Assembly (NCBI RefSeq): GCF_900101505.1
Contig: NZ_FMZI01000023.1
Span: 1 to 45,466 of the forward strand
Origin: Antarctobacter albus
GTDB lineage: Bacteria; Pseudomonadota; Alphaproteobacteria; Rhodobacterales; Rhodobacteraceae
Reading direction: 5' to 3'
DNA: 45,466 bases
In this document: positions 27,355 to 36,217 of the stretch, one piece after another
Position numbering within the stretch: position 1 is the first letter of the stretch
How the letters are laid out: each line of letters begins with the position of its first letter
Made by a program: the position numbers and the translations under genes
The notes under the pieces: generated by a model
The model's database searches: none
What the model saw: the letters and a program-made list of their open reading frames with translations, nothing else
What the model was told of the DNA's origin: nothing

Positions 27355-27633
27355 ATGACCAACTCCATTCACCGCGCGCTGAAGATCGTCAACGAGAAGG
27401 GGTTGCATGCCCGCGCCTCTGCCAAACTGGTCGAGGTGGTCGAGGGATTCGACGCAATGGCCGAGGTCAGCCGCGACGGGATGTCCGCCAGCGGAGACAG
27501 TATCATGGGGCTTTTGATGTTGGCAGCCGCGAAAGGAAGCACTATTGAAGTCCAAACCTCGGGGCCGGACGCCGAGGCGCTGGCCGATGCGGTCGAGGCC
27601 TTGGTGGCCGACCGCTTTGGGGAAGACTGTTAG
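27355..27633 (+). CDS. ptsH: Phosphocarrier protein HPr
   Basis: 92 residues from MTNSIHRALKI. GLHARASA gives the EI-phosphorylated His18 (His15 in E. coli), and GDSIMGLLML gives Ser49 (Ser46 of Bacillus), the site for the HprK encoded just upstream. EI (ptsI/ptsP) is not in the window. Completes the regulatory PTS group. Confidence 0.95.
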   Translation: MTNSIHRALKIVNEKGLHARASAKLVEVVEGFDAMAEVSRDGMSASGDSIMGLLMLAAAKGSTIEVQTSGPDAEALADAVEALVADRFGEDC

Positions 27634-27679
27634 CGCCGGTGCCAGGCGCTGACGTGCAATACGGGACTGTAGCAGGCGT

Positions 27680-28558
27680 ATGGTCGAAAGCACCCAATCG
27701 ACATCCCTGAGGGGGCGGAGCGTGTCCAGGAATCCTGCACCCTATGACAAGCGACAGGTCAGTTACGCCAACACGTTCAGCAATCCGTGGAAGGCAAACA
27801 CGATCCGGACGCTGGAATGGCTGACCGGCAAGATCCCCCTGCTGCGCATGGTGCGGCGGTTTGAACGCATGGGCCCGGTCGAAGGTCAGGCCTTCTGGAG
27901 CCAGGCGCTGGGCATCATGGGCATCGACCTGATGACTCCTGCCGAACAGATCGCGCGCATCCCCAAGGAGGGCCCCGTGATCATCGTGGCCAACCATCCT
28001 CACGGGCTGGTCGACGGGATGGTTCTGGCGGAACTCATTGGCCGCGTGCGCACCGATTACAAGATCCTGACCCGGTCCCTGCTGACCGGCGTCAAGGAGG
28101 TCGAGCCCTTCATGATTCCGGTGCCCTTTCCGCATGAGGAAGACGCGCGCGAGCAGAGCCTGGAAATGCGGGCGCGGGCGATGGATCACCTGAAGTCCGG
28201 CGGCGTGATCGTCCTGTTTCCCTCCGGCGTCGTGGCTTCGTCCGAAACCTGGTTCGGGACGGCGCAAGAGGCGGGCTGGAACCCCTTTACCGCCAAGATG
28301 GTCCAGCGATCCGGCGCGACCGTGGTTCCGATCTTCTTTCCGGGACAGAACAGCCGCGCCTACCAGATCGCCAACAAGCTGTCCGCCACGATCCGCCAGG
28401 GGCTCTTGATCCACGAGGTCGTGCACGCCTGCAAGCGGCCGCAGAAGCCGGTTGTCGGAGAGCCGATCACCCCGGAGCAAGTCAAGGCCTTTTCGGGCGG
28501 TCAACGAGAGTTCGTGGCCTGGCTGCGCGAACAGACGCTGGGCCTGCGCGAGGGCTGA
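27680..28558 (+). CDS. Lysophospholipid/hemolysin-like acyltransferase
   Basis: 292 residues. The acyltransferase motif I is NHPHGLVDG (105-113), the NHPxGxxD version seen in hemolysin-type acyltransferases; FPSGVVAS (about 190) is a weaker motif III (FPEG-type with Ser). It probably transfers an acyl group to a lysolipid such as lyso-ornithine lipid or lysophosphatidate; the acceptor is not assignable. Follows ptsH at 46 bases, so it may be the last gene of that transcript. Confidence 0.85.
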   Translation: MVESTQSTSLRGRSVSRNPAPYDKRQVSYANTFSNPWKANTIRTLEWLTGKIPLLRMVRRFERMGPVEGQAFWSQALGIMGIDLMTPAEQIARIPKEGPVIIVANHPHGLVDGMVLAELIGRVRTDYKILTRSLLTGVKEVEPFMIPVPFPHEEDAREQSLEMRARAMDHLKSGGVIVLFPSGVVASSETWFGTAQEAGWNPFTAKMVQRSGATVVPIFFPGQNSRAYQIANKLSATIRQGLLIHEVVHACKRPQKPVVGEPITPEQVKAFSGGQREFVAWLREQTLGLREG

Positions 28559-28622
28559 CGCCCCGAACCGGATTGGCCGCGGCCCCGACGGGCCCGCGCC
28601 TATGCGCAAGGGGCGGTCTGGC

Positions 28623-29498
28623 TCAGCGCGTCGGGACCGGCTCATCCCCCCGGTAATCGTAGAAACCGCGTCCGGTCTTGCGGCCCAGCCAGCCGGCCTC
28701 GACGTATTTGGTCAGCAGCGGGCAGGGGCGATACTTGGTATCCGCCAGGCCGTCGTGCAGCACGTTCATGATCGCAAGGCAGGTGTCCAATCCAATGAAA
28801 TCGGCCAGTTCCAGCGGCCCCATCGGGTGGTTGGCGCCCAGCTTCATCGCCATGTCGATCGAGCGCACGTTGCCCACGCCCTCGTACAGCGTATAGCAGG
28901 CCTCGTTGATCATCGGGATCAGGATGCGGTTGACGATGAAGGCGGGGAAATCCTCGGCGCTGGCGGCGGTCTTGTCGAGTTTCTCGACCACCGCAAGGCA
29001 GCTTTCATAGGTTTCATGGTCGGTGGCGATGCCCCGGATCAGCTCAACCAGCTTCATCACCGGCACCGGGTTCATGAAATGGAACCCCAGGAACTTCTCG
29101 GGCCGGTCGGTCCGGCTGGCCAGTCGCGTGATCGAGATCGACGAGGTGTTCGAGGTCAAGATCGTCTCGGGCTTGAGGTGGGGCAGCAGGGCGGCAAAGA
29201 TCTTGTCCTTGACCTCTTCGCGCTCGGTCGCGGCCTCTATCACCAGGTCGGTCTGGGCGATCTCGGGCAGGTGCAGCGTGGTGCGGATCCGCGCCATCGT
29301 CCGGTCGCGTTCCTCGGAGGAGATCTTGTCGCGGGTGACCTGGCGGTCCAGGTTCTTGCCGATGGTGGCGACGGCCTTGTCCAGCGCTTCCTGGCTGATG
29401 TCGTTGAGACGCACCTCGTAGCCTGCCAGTGCCATGACATGGGCAATCCCGTTGCCCATCTGCCCCGCGCCAACGACCCCGATAGACTTGATTTCCAT
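28623..29498 (-). CDS. 3-hydroxybutyryl-CoA dehydrogenase
   Basis: 291 residues from MEIKSIGVVGAGQMGNG (NAD site GxGxxG at 10-15); an in-frame ATG at 29588 is farther upstream and less plausible. Catalytic His in FLGFHFMNPVPVM, the conserved Asn/Glu region DFPAFIVNRILIPMINEA, and the C-terminal GNVRSIDMAMKLGANHPMGP are as in the family. It oxidises (S)-3-hydroxybutyryl-CoA to acetoacetyl-CoA, in butanoate/PHB metabolism. Divergent from the DUF6473 gene. Confidence 0.95.
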   Translation of the reverse strand: MEIKSIGVVGAGQMGNGIAHVMALAGYEVRLNDISQEALDKAVATIGKNLDRQVTRDKISSEERDRTMARIRTTLHLPEIAQTDLVIEAATEREEVKDKIFAALLPHLKPETILTSNTSSISITRLASRTDRPEKFLGFHFMNPVPVMKLVELIRGIATDHETYESCLAVVEKLDKTAASAEDFPAFIVNRILIPMINEACYTLYEGVGNVRSIDMAMKLGANHPMGPLELADFIGLDTCLAIMNVLHDGLADTKYRPCPLLTKYVEAGWLGRKTGRGFYDYRGDEPVPTR

Positions 29499-29643
29499 GT
29501 CCCGATCCCCTTTTGCCGCGGCCACCATGACCCGGCTTTGGCGGGGCTGCAAGAGTGTCGGATTCGTCTCGCATTGTCGCATTAGCAAAATGGCAAGGGC
29601 TTTGCCCGATTCTCTCCTGTGGGTGAAAAATGAGGTGGGTAAA

Positions 29644-30474
29644 ATGTCTGCACATGGCGGGGGCCATGCGACCCTGGAATACTATCCGTGCCGGTACGGC
29701 ACATCACGCGTCCTGTTCCGCGGGCCGCGCCGACAGCTCGACGGTTTGTACTTTGCCTTTCTTGGGGGGACGGAAACCTACGGGCGGTTCATCGAACAGC
29801 CCTTTCCGGCGCTGCTGGAACAGCGGGTCAGGCTGGCCTGTGCGAACTTCGGCGTGGTCAATGCCGGGGTGGACCTTTACCTGAACGATCCCGGCGTGCT
29901 GGACCTGGCCGCCGGAGCGGCGGTCAAGGTTGTGCAGGTGATGGGGGCACAGAACCTGTCGAACCGATTCTACACCGTGCATCCGCGCCGCAATGATCGG
30001 TTCCTGCGTGCCTCGGAAAAGCTGCAGGGGCTCTATCCTGAGATCGATTTTACCGAGTTTCACTTTGTCCGGCACATGCTTGGGCGGTTGTCCGATGTCT
30101 CCAGCGACCGGTTCGCGGAGGTTCAGGACGAGCTTCGGATGGCCTGGACATCGCGCATGAAACAACTGCTTGCGCACCTGCGCGGGGATACAGTGCTGCT
30201 GTGGTTCGCGGATCATCCGGTGCCGTCTGAACTGCCCTGGCGGCTGGATGGCGACCCGCTGTTCGTGAACCGTGAAATGATCGAGACGCTGCGCCCCAGG
30301 GTCAACGAGGTTGTCGAGGTCGTGGCCTCTGGCGCGGCCCTGACCGAGGGCACGCGTGGCATGGTCTTCGGGGATTTCGAGGCCTGCGCTGCGGCCGAGC
30401 TGATGGGGCCGCGTGCCCATCAAGAGGCGGGGGAGGCGCTGGCCCCGGTCTTGGGCGCAATGGTACGGCGCTGA
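29644..30474 (+). CDS. DUF6473 domain protein
   Basis: 276 residues from MSAHGGGHATLEYYPCRYG, preceded by GAGGTGGG. The motif LEYYPCRYGTSRVLFRGPRRQL, then YFAFLGGTETYGRFIEQPFPALL and VVNAGVDLYL, matches the DUF6473 group found in Rhodobacterales. Function unknown; the fold is alpha/beta and may be a transferase-like domain, which is a guess. Its 3' end meets etfA convergently at a hairpin. Confidence 0.8.
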   Translation: MSAHGGGHATLEYYPCRYGTSRVLFRGPRRQLDGLYFAFLGGTETYGRFIEQPFPALLEQRVRLACANFGVVNAGVDLYLNDPGVLDLAAGAAVKVVQVMGAQNLSNRFYTVHPRRNDRFLRASEKLQGLYPEIDFTEFHFVRHMLGRLSDVSSDRFAEVQDELRMAWTSRMKQLLAHLRGDTVLLWFADHPVPSELPWRLDGDPLFVNREMIETLRPRVNEVVEVVASGAALTEGTRGMVFGDFEACAAAELMGPRAHQEAGEALAPVLGAMVRR

Positions 30475-30477
30475 CAT

Positions 30478-30505
30478 GAAAAAGGCCCGCCACGGGGCGG
30501 GCCTT
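30478..30505 (-). terminator. Terminator of etfBA (and 3' end of the DUF6473 gene)
   Basis: AAGGCCCGCC (30482-30491) and GGCGGGCCTT (30496-30505) form a perfect 10-bp stem, loop ACGG. On the leftward strand the stem is followed by a T-run; on the rightward strand it is not, so it mainly serves etfA. Confidence 0.75.
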
Positions 30506-30541
30506 CAGAGGTGATGGGTGCTCTGCGCACCCATCGCTCCT

Positions 30542-31471
30542 TCAGAGCTTTTCGGTCAGGGCCGGGACGGCCTCGAACAGGTCGGCGACAAGGCCGTAGT
30601 CCGCGACCTGGAAGATCGGGGCCTCTTCGTCCTTGTTGATCGCGACGATGACCTTCGAGTCCTTCATGCCGGCCAGGTGCTGGATCGCACCCGAGATGCC
30701 GACGGCAACATACAGGTCCGGAGCGACGACCTTGCCGGTCTGGCCAACCTGCCAGTCGTTCGGGGCAAAGCCCGAGTCGACGGCGGCACGGGATGCGCCC
30801 ACGGCGGCCCCAAGCTTGTCGGCCAGCTTTTCGATGATGGCAAAGTCTTCCTGGCTGCCGACGCCACGGCCGCCGGAGACCACGACACCGGCCGAGGTCA
30901 GCTCGGGGCGGTCGCTCTCGGCCACCTTGTCTTCGACCCATTCGGACAGGCCGGGGTTGTCACCCGCGGCGATTGCCTCGACAGCCGCCGAACCGCCGGT
31001 GGCAGCCGCGTCGAAGGTCGATGTCCGGAAGGTGATGACCTTGGTCGCGTCCTTGGACTTCACCGTCTGCATCGCGTTGCCCGCGTAGATCGGACGCACG
31101 AAAGTGTCCGCATCCACGACCTCGGTCACGTCGGTCAGCACCATGACGTCCAGCAGCGCGGCCACGCGCGGCAGGATGTTCTTGGCGTCGGTGGTGGCGG
31201 GCGCGACAACGTGGCTGTAGTCGCTGGCCAGCCCGGCGATCAGCGCGGCAACCGGCTCTGCCAGGCGGTGACCATAAAGGGCATCTTCGGCGACCAGCAC
31301 CTTGGACACGCCCTCGATGGTGGCGGCCTCGTCGGCGGCGGCCTTGGCAGAGGCGCCGGCGGCCAGGACGGTCACGTCACCCAGCGCCTTGGCGGCACTG
31401 ACGGCCTTCGCGGTGGCGTCCATCGCCAGCGCGCCGTCGTTGATTTCGGCAATCAGCAGAACGGCCATCAC
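30542..31471 (-). CDS. etfA: Electron transfer flavoprotein, alpha subunit
   Basis: 309 residues. FAD-binding C-terminal signature [19 protein letters not shown], then [34 protein letters not shown]. Together with EtfB it accepts electrons from acyl-CoA and other dehydrogenases and passes them to ETF:ubiquinone oxidoreductase. It overlaps etfB by 4 bases (ATGA). Confidence 0.97.
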   Translation of the reverse strand: MMAVLLIAEINDGALAMDATAKAVSAAKALGDVTVLAAGASAKAAADEAATIEGVSKVLVAEDALYGHRLAEPVAALIAGLASDYSHVVAPATTDAKNILPRVAALLDVMVLTDVTEVVDADTFVRPIYAGNAMQTVKSKDATKVITFRTSTFDAAATGGSAAVEAIAAGDNPGLSEWVEDKVAESDRPELTSAGVVVSGGRGVGSQEDFAIIEKLADKLGAAVGASRAAVDSGFAPNDWQVGQTGKVVAPDLYVAVGISGAIQHLAGMKDSKVIVAINKDEEAPIFQVADYGLVADLFEAVPALTEKL

Positions 31472-32226
31472 ACGATCCCCTTTTCTTTCAGCTTGGCGAC
31501 AAGCGTATCGACATCGGGCACGATCTCGCCGGCCGCGCGGGCCGCCGGTTCGCCGGTCGAGACGATCTCGAGGCGCGGGCTGACGTCGACGCCGTAGTCC
31601 TCGGCGGTCTTCTCATCCAGCGGCTTCTTCTTCGCCTTCATGATGTTCGGCAGCGAGGCGTAGCGCGGCTCGTTCAGGCGCAGGTCGGTCGAGATGATGG
31701 TCGGCATCTTGACCTTGACGGTCTGCAACCCGCCGTCGACCTCGCGGGTGACGACGGCGCTGTCGCCCTCAACGTCAACCTTGTTGGCGTACATCGCCTG
31801 GCTCCAGCCCAGCAGGGCCGACAGCATCTGGCCGGTGGCGCCCAGGTCGTTGTCGATGGCCTGCTTGCCGCAGAGCACGAGGCCCGGCTCTTCTTCCTTG
31901 ACGATGGCGGCCAGGATCTTGGCCACGGCCAGCGGCTCGATGTCGGTGTGGACGTCATCGGCAGCCACGACCAGGATGGCGCGGTCCGCACCCATTGCCA
32001 GCGCGGTGCGCAGGGTTTCCTGGCTCTGCTTGACACCGATCGAAACGGCGATGACCTCATCGACCTTGCCGGCTTCCTTCAGCCGGATCGCCTCTTCCAC
32101 GGCGATCTCGTCGAAGGGGTTCATCGACATCTTCACGTTCGCCAGATCGACACCCGATCCGTCCGCTTTCACGCGGACCTTCACGTTGTAGTCGATCACG
32201 CGCTTGACGGGCACAAGGACCTTCAT
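31468..32226 (-). CDS. etfB: Electron transfer flavoprotein, beta subunit
   Basis: 252 residues from [19 protein letters not shown], with GAGGAGAG upstream. [16 protein letters not shown] and SADRAIL-type AMP-binding region present ([14 protein letters not shown]), [15 protein letters not shown]. Partner of EtfA; the AMP is held mainly by this subunit. Start at 32226 chosen over an upstream alternative. Confidence 0.97.
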   Translation of the reverse strand: MKVLVPVKRVIDYNVKVRVKADGSGVDLANVKMSMNPFDEIAVEEAIRLKEAGKVDEVIAVSIGVKQSQETLRTALAMGADRAILVVAADDVHTDIEPLAVAKILAAIVKEEEPGLVLCGKQAIDNDLGATGQMLSALLGWSQAMYANKVDVEGDSAVVTREVDGGLQTVKVKMPTIISTDLRLNEPRYASLPNIMKAKKKPLDEKTAEDYGVDVSPRLEIVSTGEPAARAAGEIVPDVDTLVAKLKEKGIV

Positions 32227-32625
32227 CTGCGTGTCTCTCCTCAGGTCTACCATTGCCGCGGGCGGGCCCGCGAGACTTCCTCGCCGCGTGGTGTAGCCTG
32301 CCGGGACACAGGGAAACAGCGAAAAATCGTCGCGTTACCGTTTATACGCGTCGCCATGACGGGACGTTTTCCGGTATACCATCGAATCCATTGACATCCG
32401 GGCGCTTCCCGAGGTGCCGTTACGACAACTTTGACCGGATCGCGATCGGGGTGCGGAGAAGATTCGCCCCTTTAAAGGGAGTTTTTGGGATCTCAGGTTC
32501 CGGAAATTCTAATCATTGTTACTTTTTTTGCCCGGAATGGCGAGAAATTGAGGCGCGACTCTGAGAGGTCCCGGAAATCGGTTTCCGGGTGCCGAAGTCC
32601 ACGTCGTCGCACCCCGTTCCACGCC
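32227..32625. promoter_or_regulatory. 399 bases upstream of etfB, no gene
   Basis: Holds the etfBA promoter area. Leftward, a possible -10 TATACC (32378-32373) has a GANTC site (GAATC, 32384-32388) just upstream. A palindrome CCCGGAAA-TCGG-TTTCCGGG lies at 32570-32589, 36 bases after the M48 stop, and may act as the end signal of the M48 transcript. An AT-rich patch sits at about 32500-32545. No reading frame of merit. Confidence 0.45.
32570..32589. terminator. Weak hairpin after the M48 gene
   Basis: CCCGGAAA (32570-32577), TCGG loop, TTTCCGGG (32582-32589), a perfect 8-bp stem without a T-run on either side. Confidence 0.4.
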
Positions 32626-33741
32626 CTACCGGCAGATGTTTTGCAGCGCGCGCCACTCGGCATCGCTGAGGATCGGGCGGGTGCCGCTCTGTTCCCGTGC
32701 GAAATCGCGGGCTTGGTCGGCGCGGTCCGCCGTGATCGGGTGGGTCGACAGGTAGGCGGGGATTTCAATGCCCTGAAGGTCGTCCAGCTCGTCGAAGAAG
32801 CGGGCAAAACCGTCGGCGCTCACGTCCGCCTGTTGCAGCATGTCCAGCGCAAAGAGATCGGCGGCGGCCTCGGCCTCGCGGGAATAGGCGGCGGTCATCA
32901 GCTTTTCACCGACCAGCGCGATGGCCGCCCCGCCGGAGAAATCGCCGATGATCATGGTCAGCAGGCCGGCGGACCCGGCGGTGCGCAGCGCGTGCCGGGT
33001 GGCATCGCGCGATTCGACGTGTCCGATCTCATGCGCCAGCACGCCGGCGACCTCCTCCGGGCTTTCAGCCGCCTCCAGCAGCCCGCGCAGGACGACCACC
33101 TGTCCGCCGGGAGCAGCGAAGGCGTTGACCATGCCGTGGTCAAAGACCTGGCTGCTGATCTGGTACTGCATCTCGCGGGTTTCGGTCAGCCGCGTCACCA
33201 TCTTGTCCAGCGCGGCAATGCCCGCCGGGTCCGTACAGCGCAGCGATCCGCTGCCGCTGCCCAGGACCCGTTCCATCTGGCGGACCACGACCTTGCCAAA
33301 GGCGATCTCGCGTTCGATCGGGATGATCTGGGCCAGCGTATTCGCCATCGCGGGCAGGATCACGAAGAGCATCAGCCCGGCGGCGGCCACCGCCCCGCCG
33401 GTGTAGATGCCGATCTTGCGCCAGGTGCCCTTGTGCATGTCGGCGCGGAACAGGCCGGGACGGGTGCGGTGCATCCAGGCGATCAGCTCGGGGTCCAGCA
33501 GGACCAGCCGGGCGGGATCGCGTGGCGCCTCGTCGTCGGTCTCCGCGTGGCGCGTCAGGGTCAACCGGTCGGTGTGGCCGGTATCGCTGAGCGCGCGCAG
33601 GTCCATCAGGGTCCAGCGCAGCGGTTCGGGCAGGGTGTCGCCGGTGATGATCATGGCCTGCCGGTCGTCGGAAAGGGCGACATGAACATCATGCCGCCCG
33701 GCCGTGAGGCCATCGAAGAACTGCGCTTCGGTCTTTTGCAT
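32626..33741 (-). CDS. Membrane-anchored M48 metallopeptidase (cassette copy 1)
   Basis: 371 residues. The first 105 residues form a PH-like/DUF7092-type domain, followed by one membrane helix (about 110-130) and the peptidase domain with the zinc motif HEIGH (237-241) and a downstream Glu in SREAEAAADLF (third ligand). Only two cysteines occur, Cys169 and Cys370 at the very C-terminus (EWRALQNIC). The ATG overlaps the DUF898 stop by one base. A protease acting outside the cytoplasm is predicted; substrate unknown. Related to the M48 gene at 35090-36217. Confidence 0.88.
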   Translation of the reverse strand: MQKTEAQFFDGLTAGRHDVHVALSDDRQAMIITGDTLPEPLRWTLMDLRALSDTGHTDRLTLTRHAETDDEAPRDPARLVLLDPELIAWMHRTRPGLFRADMHKGTWRKIGIYTGGAVAAAGLMLFVILPAMANTLAQIIPIEREIAFGKVVVRQMERVLGSGSGSLRCTDPAGIAALDKMVTRLTETREMQYQISSQVFDHGMVNAFAAPGGQVVVLRGLLEAAESPEEVAGVLAHEIGHVESRDATRHALRTAGSAGLLTMIIGDFSGGAAIALVGEKLMTAAYSREAEAAADLFALDMLQQADVSADGFARFFDELDDLQGIEIPAYLSTHPITADRADQARDFAREQSGTRPILSDAEWRALQNICR

Positions 33742-34961
33742 CAGATCGCGCCACCCACGTCGAGCGCATCTGCAAAGCCTTCGGCGTCGACACCGGTTTC
33801 GGCCTCGCGCTGGGCGATGCGGTTGAGCGCGCCGGCGTTGCGGATCTTGAGCGTTTCGACATAGTGGCCCAGGATCGGCTGGGTGATCAGGATCATGCTG
33901 AGCGCCTGCACCACGACCAGCGCCACGATATAGCCGATCGCCATGACCACGCCGAACATGGCAATGGCCACGCCGGAGCCGTCCTGCATCAACGGGATGA
34001 ACCCGGTCGCCAGGGCGCCGACGATCCCGAAGGCCACCGAGGCCAGGAGGCTGAGCAGCAGGCCGCCGAGGATGTAGGTCTTGATGACAAATCCGGTGCG
34101 CGGCTGGGCGTCAAAGCGGATCTCGTCCCCCAGGACCTTGTTGCGGCTGAGGTAGCCAAAGCTCTGAACGCTGTAGTGGACCGAGCCGAAGAAGAACCAG
34201 ATGTAACCGACAAAGATGCCGATCCCGCCGAGAACGGCCAGTCCGACGGTCTCGCTGGCGGCGGCGCCGGCCATAGCGATGGCGCTGACGACGACAATGC
34301 CGATGGCGATCAGGATATGCGTCATGGCCTTGTAAAGGTCGCTCCACTTGCCTTCCTGGGTAAACCGTGCGCTGCCGTAATAGCTGCGGTCGGCCATGTA
34401 TTTTTCCAGCTTGAAGGTCTGCAGCGGCAGCAGGATGCCCAGCGTGATCGCGGCCAGCAGGCCATAGCCGATGGCACGCAGGACGTAGCCCCAGGCGCCT
34501 TTTTCCATGCCGAAACGGATGCCGCGCCAGCGGGTGCGGGCCATCTTGTAGCGGCGTGCGCGGTACATCGCATACAGGATGAAGGGCAGCACCGCGAAGA
34601 AGGTGATGTAGATCGCCGCAACCTGCGCGATGGCCTCTTGCGTCGTGGCGGTTTCCGGGTCGACCATGATGTTCAGCCCGGCATAGAAAAGGACCATCTG
34701 GATGATGCCGACGTAGATCGCCAGAAAGACGATGGCGACGAGGAAGCCAAGGAATTTCTCGATCCCGGTGCCGGTGTATTCGAAGGTGTCGCCGCCGGCG
34801 TCGACCGAGGACCAGATATACTTGCGGATGCGGGTCTTTTGCCAGAACCGGTAGATGCCAAGCGTCACGATGGTCAGAAGGCCGGTTTTCAGGGCGAGGC
34901 CGAACAACGGGCCTTTTTCGCCGGTATAGCGGATGTCCATTAAATCTTGATCGGTATGCAT
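33741..34961 (-). CDS. DUF898 (YjgN-like) membrane protein (cassette copy 1)
   Basis: 406 residues from MHTDQDLMDIRYTG. Multiple membrane segments (about eight). Characteristic stretches are TLGIYRFWQKTRIRKYIW, ARTRWRGIRFGMEKGAWGY and QTFKLEKYMADRSYYGSARF, the repeated YjgN core. It ends in AEGFADALDVGGAI. The function of the family is not known. Overlaps the M48 gene at the stop/start; paralogous to the gene at 36214-37455. Confidence 0.88.
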   Translation of the reverse strand: MHTDQDLMDIRYTGEKGPLFGLALKTGLLTIVTLGIYRFWQKTRIRKYIWSSVDAGGDTFEYTGTGIEKFLGFLVAIVFLAIYVGIIQMVLFYAGLNIMVDPETATTQEAIAQVAAIYITFFAVLPFILYAMYRARRYKMARTRWRGIRFGMEKGAWGYVLRAIGYGLLAAITLGILLPLQTFKLEKYMADRSYYGSARFTQEGKWSDLYKAMTHILIAIGIVVVSAIAMAGAAASETVGLAVLGGIGIFVGYIWFFFGSVHYSVQSFGYLSRNKVLGDEIRFDAQPRTGFVIKTYILGGLLLSLLASVAFGIVGALATGFIPLMQDGSGVAIAMFGVVMAIGYIVALVVVQALSMILITQPILGHYVETLKIRNAGALNRIAQREAETGVDAEGFADALDVGGAI

Positions 34962-35089
34962 TGTACCTGTCTTTCTTTGGCGGAAACGGGCGCAGGAGCG
35001 GGTGCGCGGAACATGGCGCTAGGATGCTGCCACTGCAAAGTCGCGTAAAGTCGGGAATGCCTGCCCTTTGGGGCTGTTGCTGATTGGCG

Positions 35090-36217
35090 TCAGAACGCGG
35101 CGTCGACGTCGCATATCCCCTGCAGTGCCCGCCATTCCACCGGGTTCAGCAAGGGAATGGGACGGAATCCATCGGGCACCGCGTTGCGTGCGGCGGCGAT
35201 GCGGTCGCCCAGCCGGGGGTGCGACAGGAAATGCCCGACAAACCCCTCGGCATCGCCTCCCGCCAGGGTGCGGAAGCGTTCGAACATCACCGCCAGCGCG
35301 GCCGGAGACAGATCGGCGCGCAACATCAGGTCATGCGCAAAGACGTCTGCCTCGGCCTCGGCCCCCTGGCTGTATTGCGCCTCGATCAGCTGCTCGGTGA
35401 TCAAGAGCACGATGGCCCCGCCCGCGAAATCGCCGAAGATCAGCCCCAGAACCCCGATGGATCCGGCAGAGCGCAGCGCGTGCCGTGTCGGATCGCGGCT
35501 GATGACGTGACCGATCTCATGCGCCATGACGGCGGCGATCTCGTCGGGAGAGCCGGCCTCGTCGATGAGCCCGCGGAAAAAGACCAGATGCCCGCCGGGC
35601 AGGGCAAAGGCGTTGACCATGTCATGATTCAGCACATGCACCGTCAGCTCGGGCGCCGGGTCCATCTGCGCGGTCAGCCGCGTTTCGATCCGGCGCAGGG
35701 CCCGTTCGCCCTCGGGGGCGGTGCAAAAGGCGATGGGCTGCAAGCCGCTGTCGTCCAGCGCCTCGCGGATCTGGCGCAACGTGACTTCGCCCAGGGCCTT
35801 TTCGCCTTCGGGCGGGAGGTATTCCGCCAGTTGGTCGGCCATCAATGGCACCAGAACGAAGAGGATCAGCGCGACAGAGGCCAGCGCCCCCAGCGCCCAG
35901 GCCGCCAGGCGCCCGCGCCGCGCGATGGGGGCGGACCGGTCCTTGTCCGGCAGGCGGGCCAGCAGTGTCTTGTCCGTCAGGATCAACCGGGCGGCGGGAT
36001 CGTCGCGGTGGCGCAGGATCACAAGGTCCTTGCCCGCCACGTCGTGAACCTGCCGGATCTTGTCCAGTGGCCAGTCAACGCCCTCGCCCAGCAGGACGCC
36101 GCGTTGTTCGTTGATCGACAGGTCGATGGGGCGGGCCTCGGCGTTCTGGCCATCGTAGAACAGTCCCTCGCCGTGAAAGACCGGGGGATGCGCGCCCACC
36201 TTGAGAACCGTGCTCAT
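35090..36217 (-). CDS. Membrane-anchored M48 metallopeptidase (cassette copy 2)
   Basis: 375 residues from MSTVLKVGAHPP, whose ATG overlaps the DUF898 stop (ATGA). The cytoplasmic N-terminal domain, one membrane helix (about 104-127) and the peptidase domain with HEIGH (233-237) mirror copy 1. Exactly two cysteines, Cys165 and Cys369 (EWRALQGIC), at the same places as in copy 1. The C-terminus extends a few residues (DVDAAF) beyond. A rightward start farther upstream is not used. Confidence 0.88.
   Translation of the reverse strand: MSTVLKVGAHPPVFHGEGLFYDGQNAEARPIDLSINEQRGVLLGEGVDWPLDKIRQVHDVAGKDLVILRHRDDPAARLILTDKTLLARLPDKDRSAPIARRGRLAAWALGALASVALILFVLVPLMADQLAEYLPPEGEKALGEVTLRQIREALDDSGLQPIAFCTAPEGERALRRIETRLTAQMDPAPELTVHVLNHDMVNAFALPGGHLVFFRGLIDEAGSPDEIAAVMAHEIGHVISRDPTRHALRSAGSIGVLGLIFGDFAGGAIVLLITEQLIEAQYSQGAEAEADVFAHDLMLRADLSPAALAVMFERFRTLAGGDAEGFVGHFLSHPRLGDRIAAARNAVPDGFRPIPLLNPVEWRALQGICDVDAAF

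Noticed and set aside
32391-32396. TTGACA on the rightward strand upstream of etfB
   Set aside because: No matching -10 at 16-18 bases and no rightward gene that would use it.
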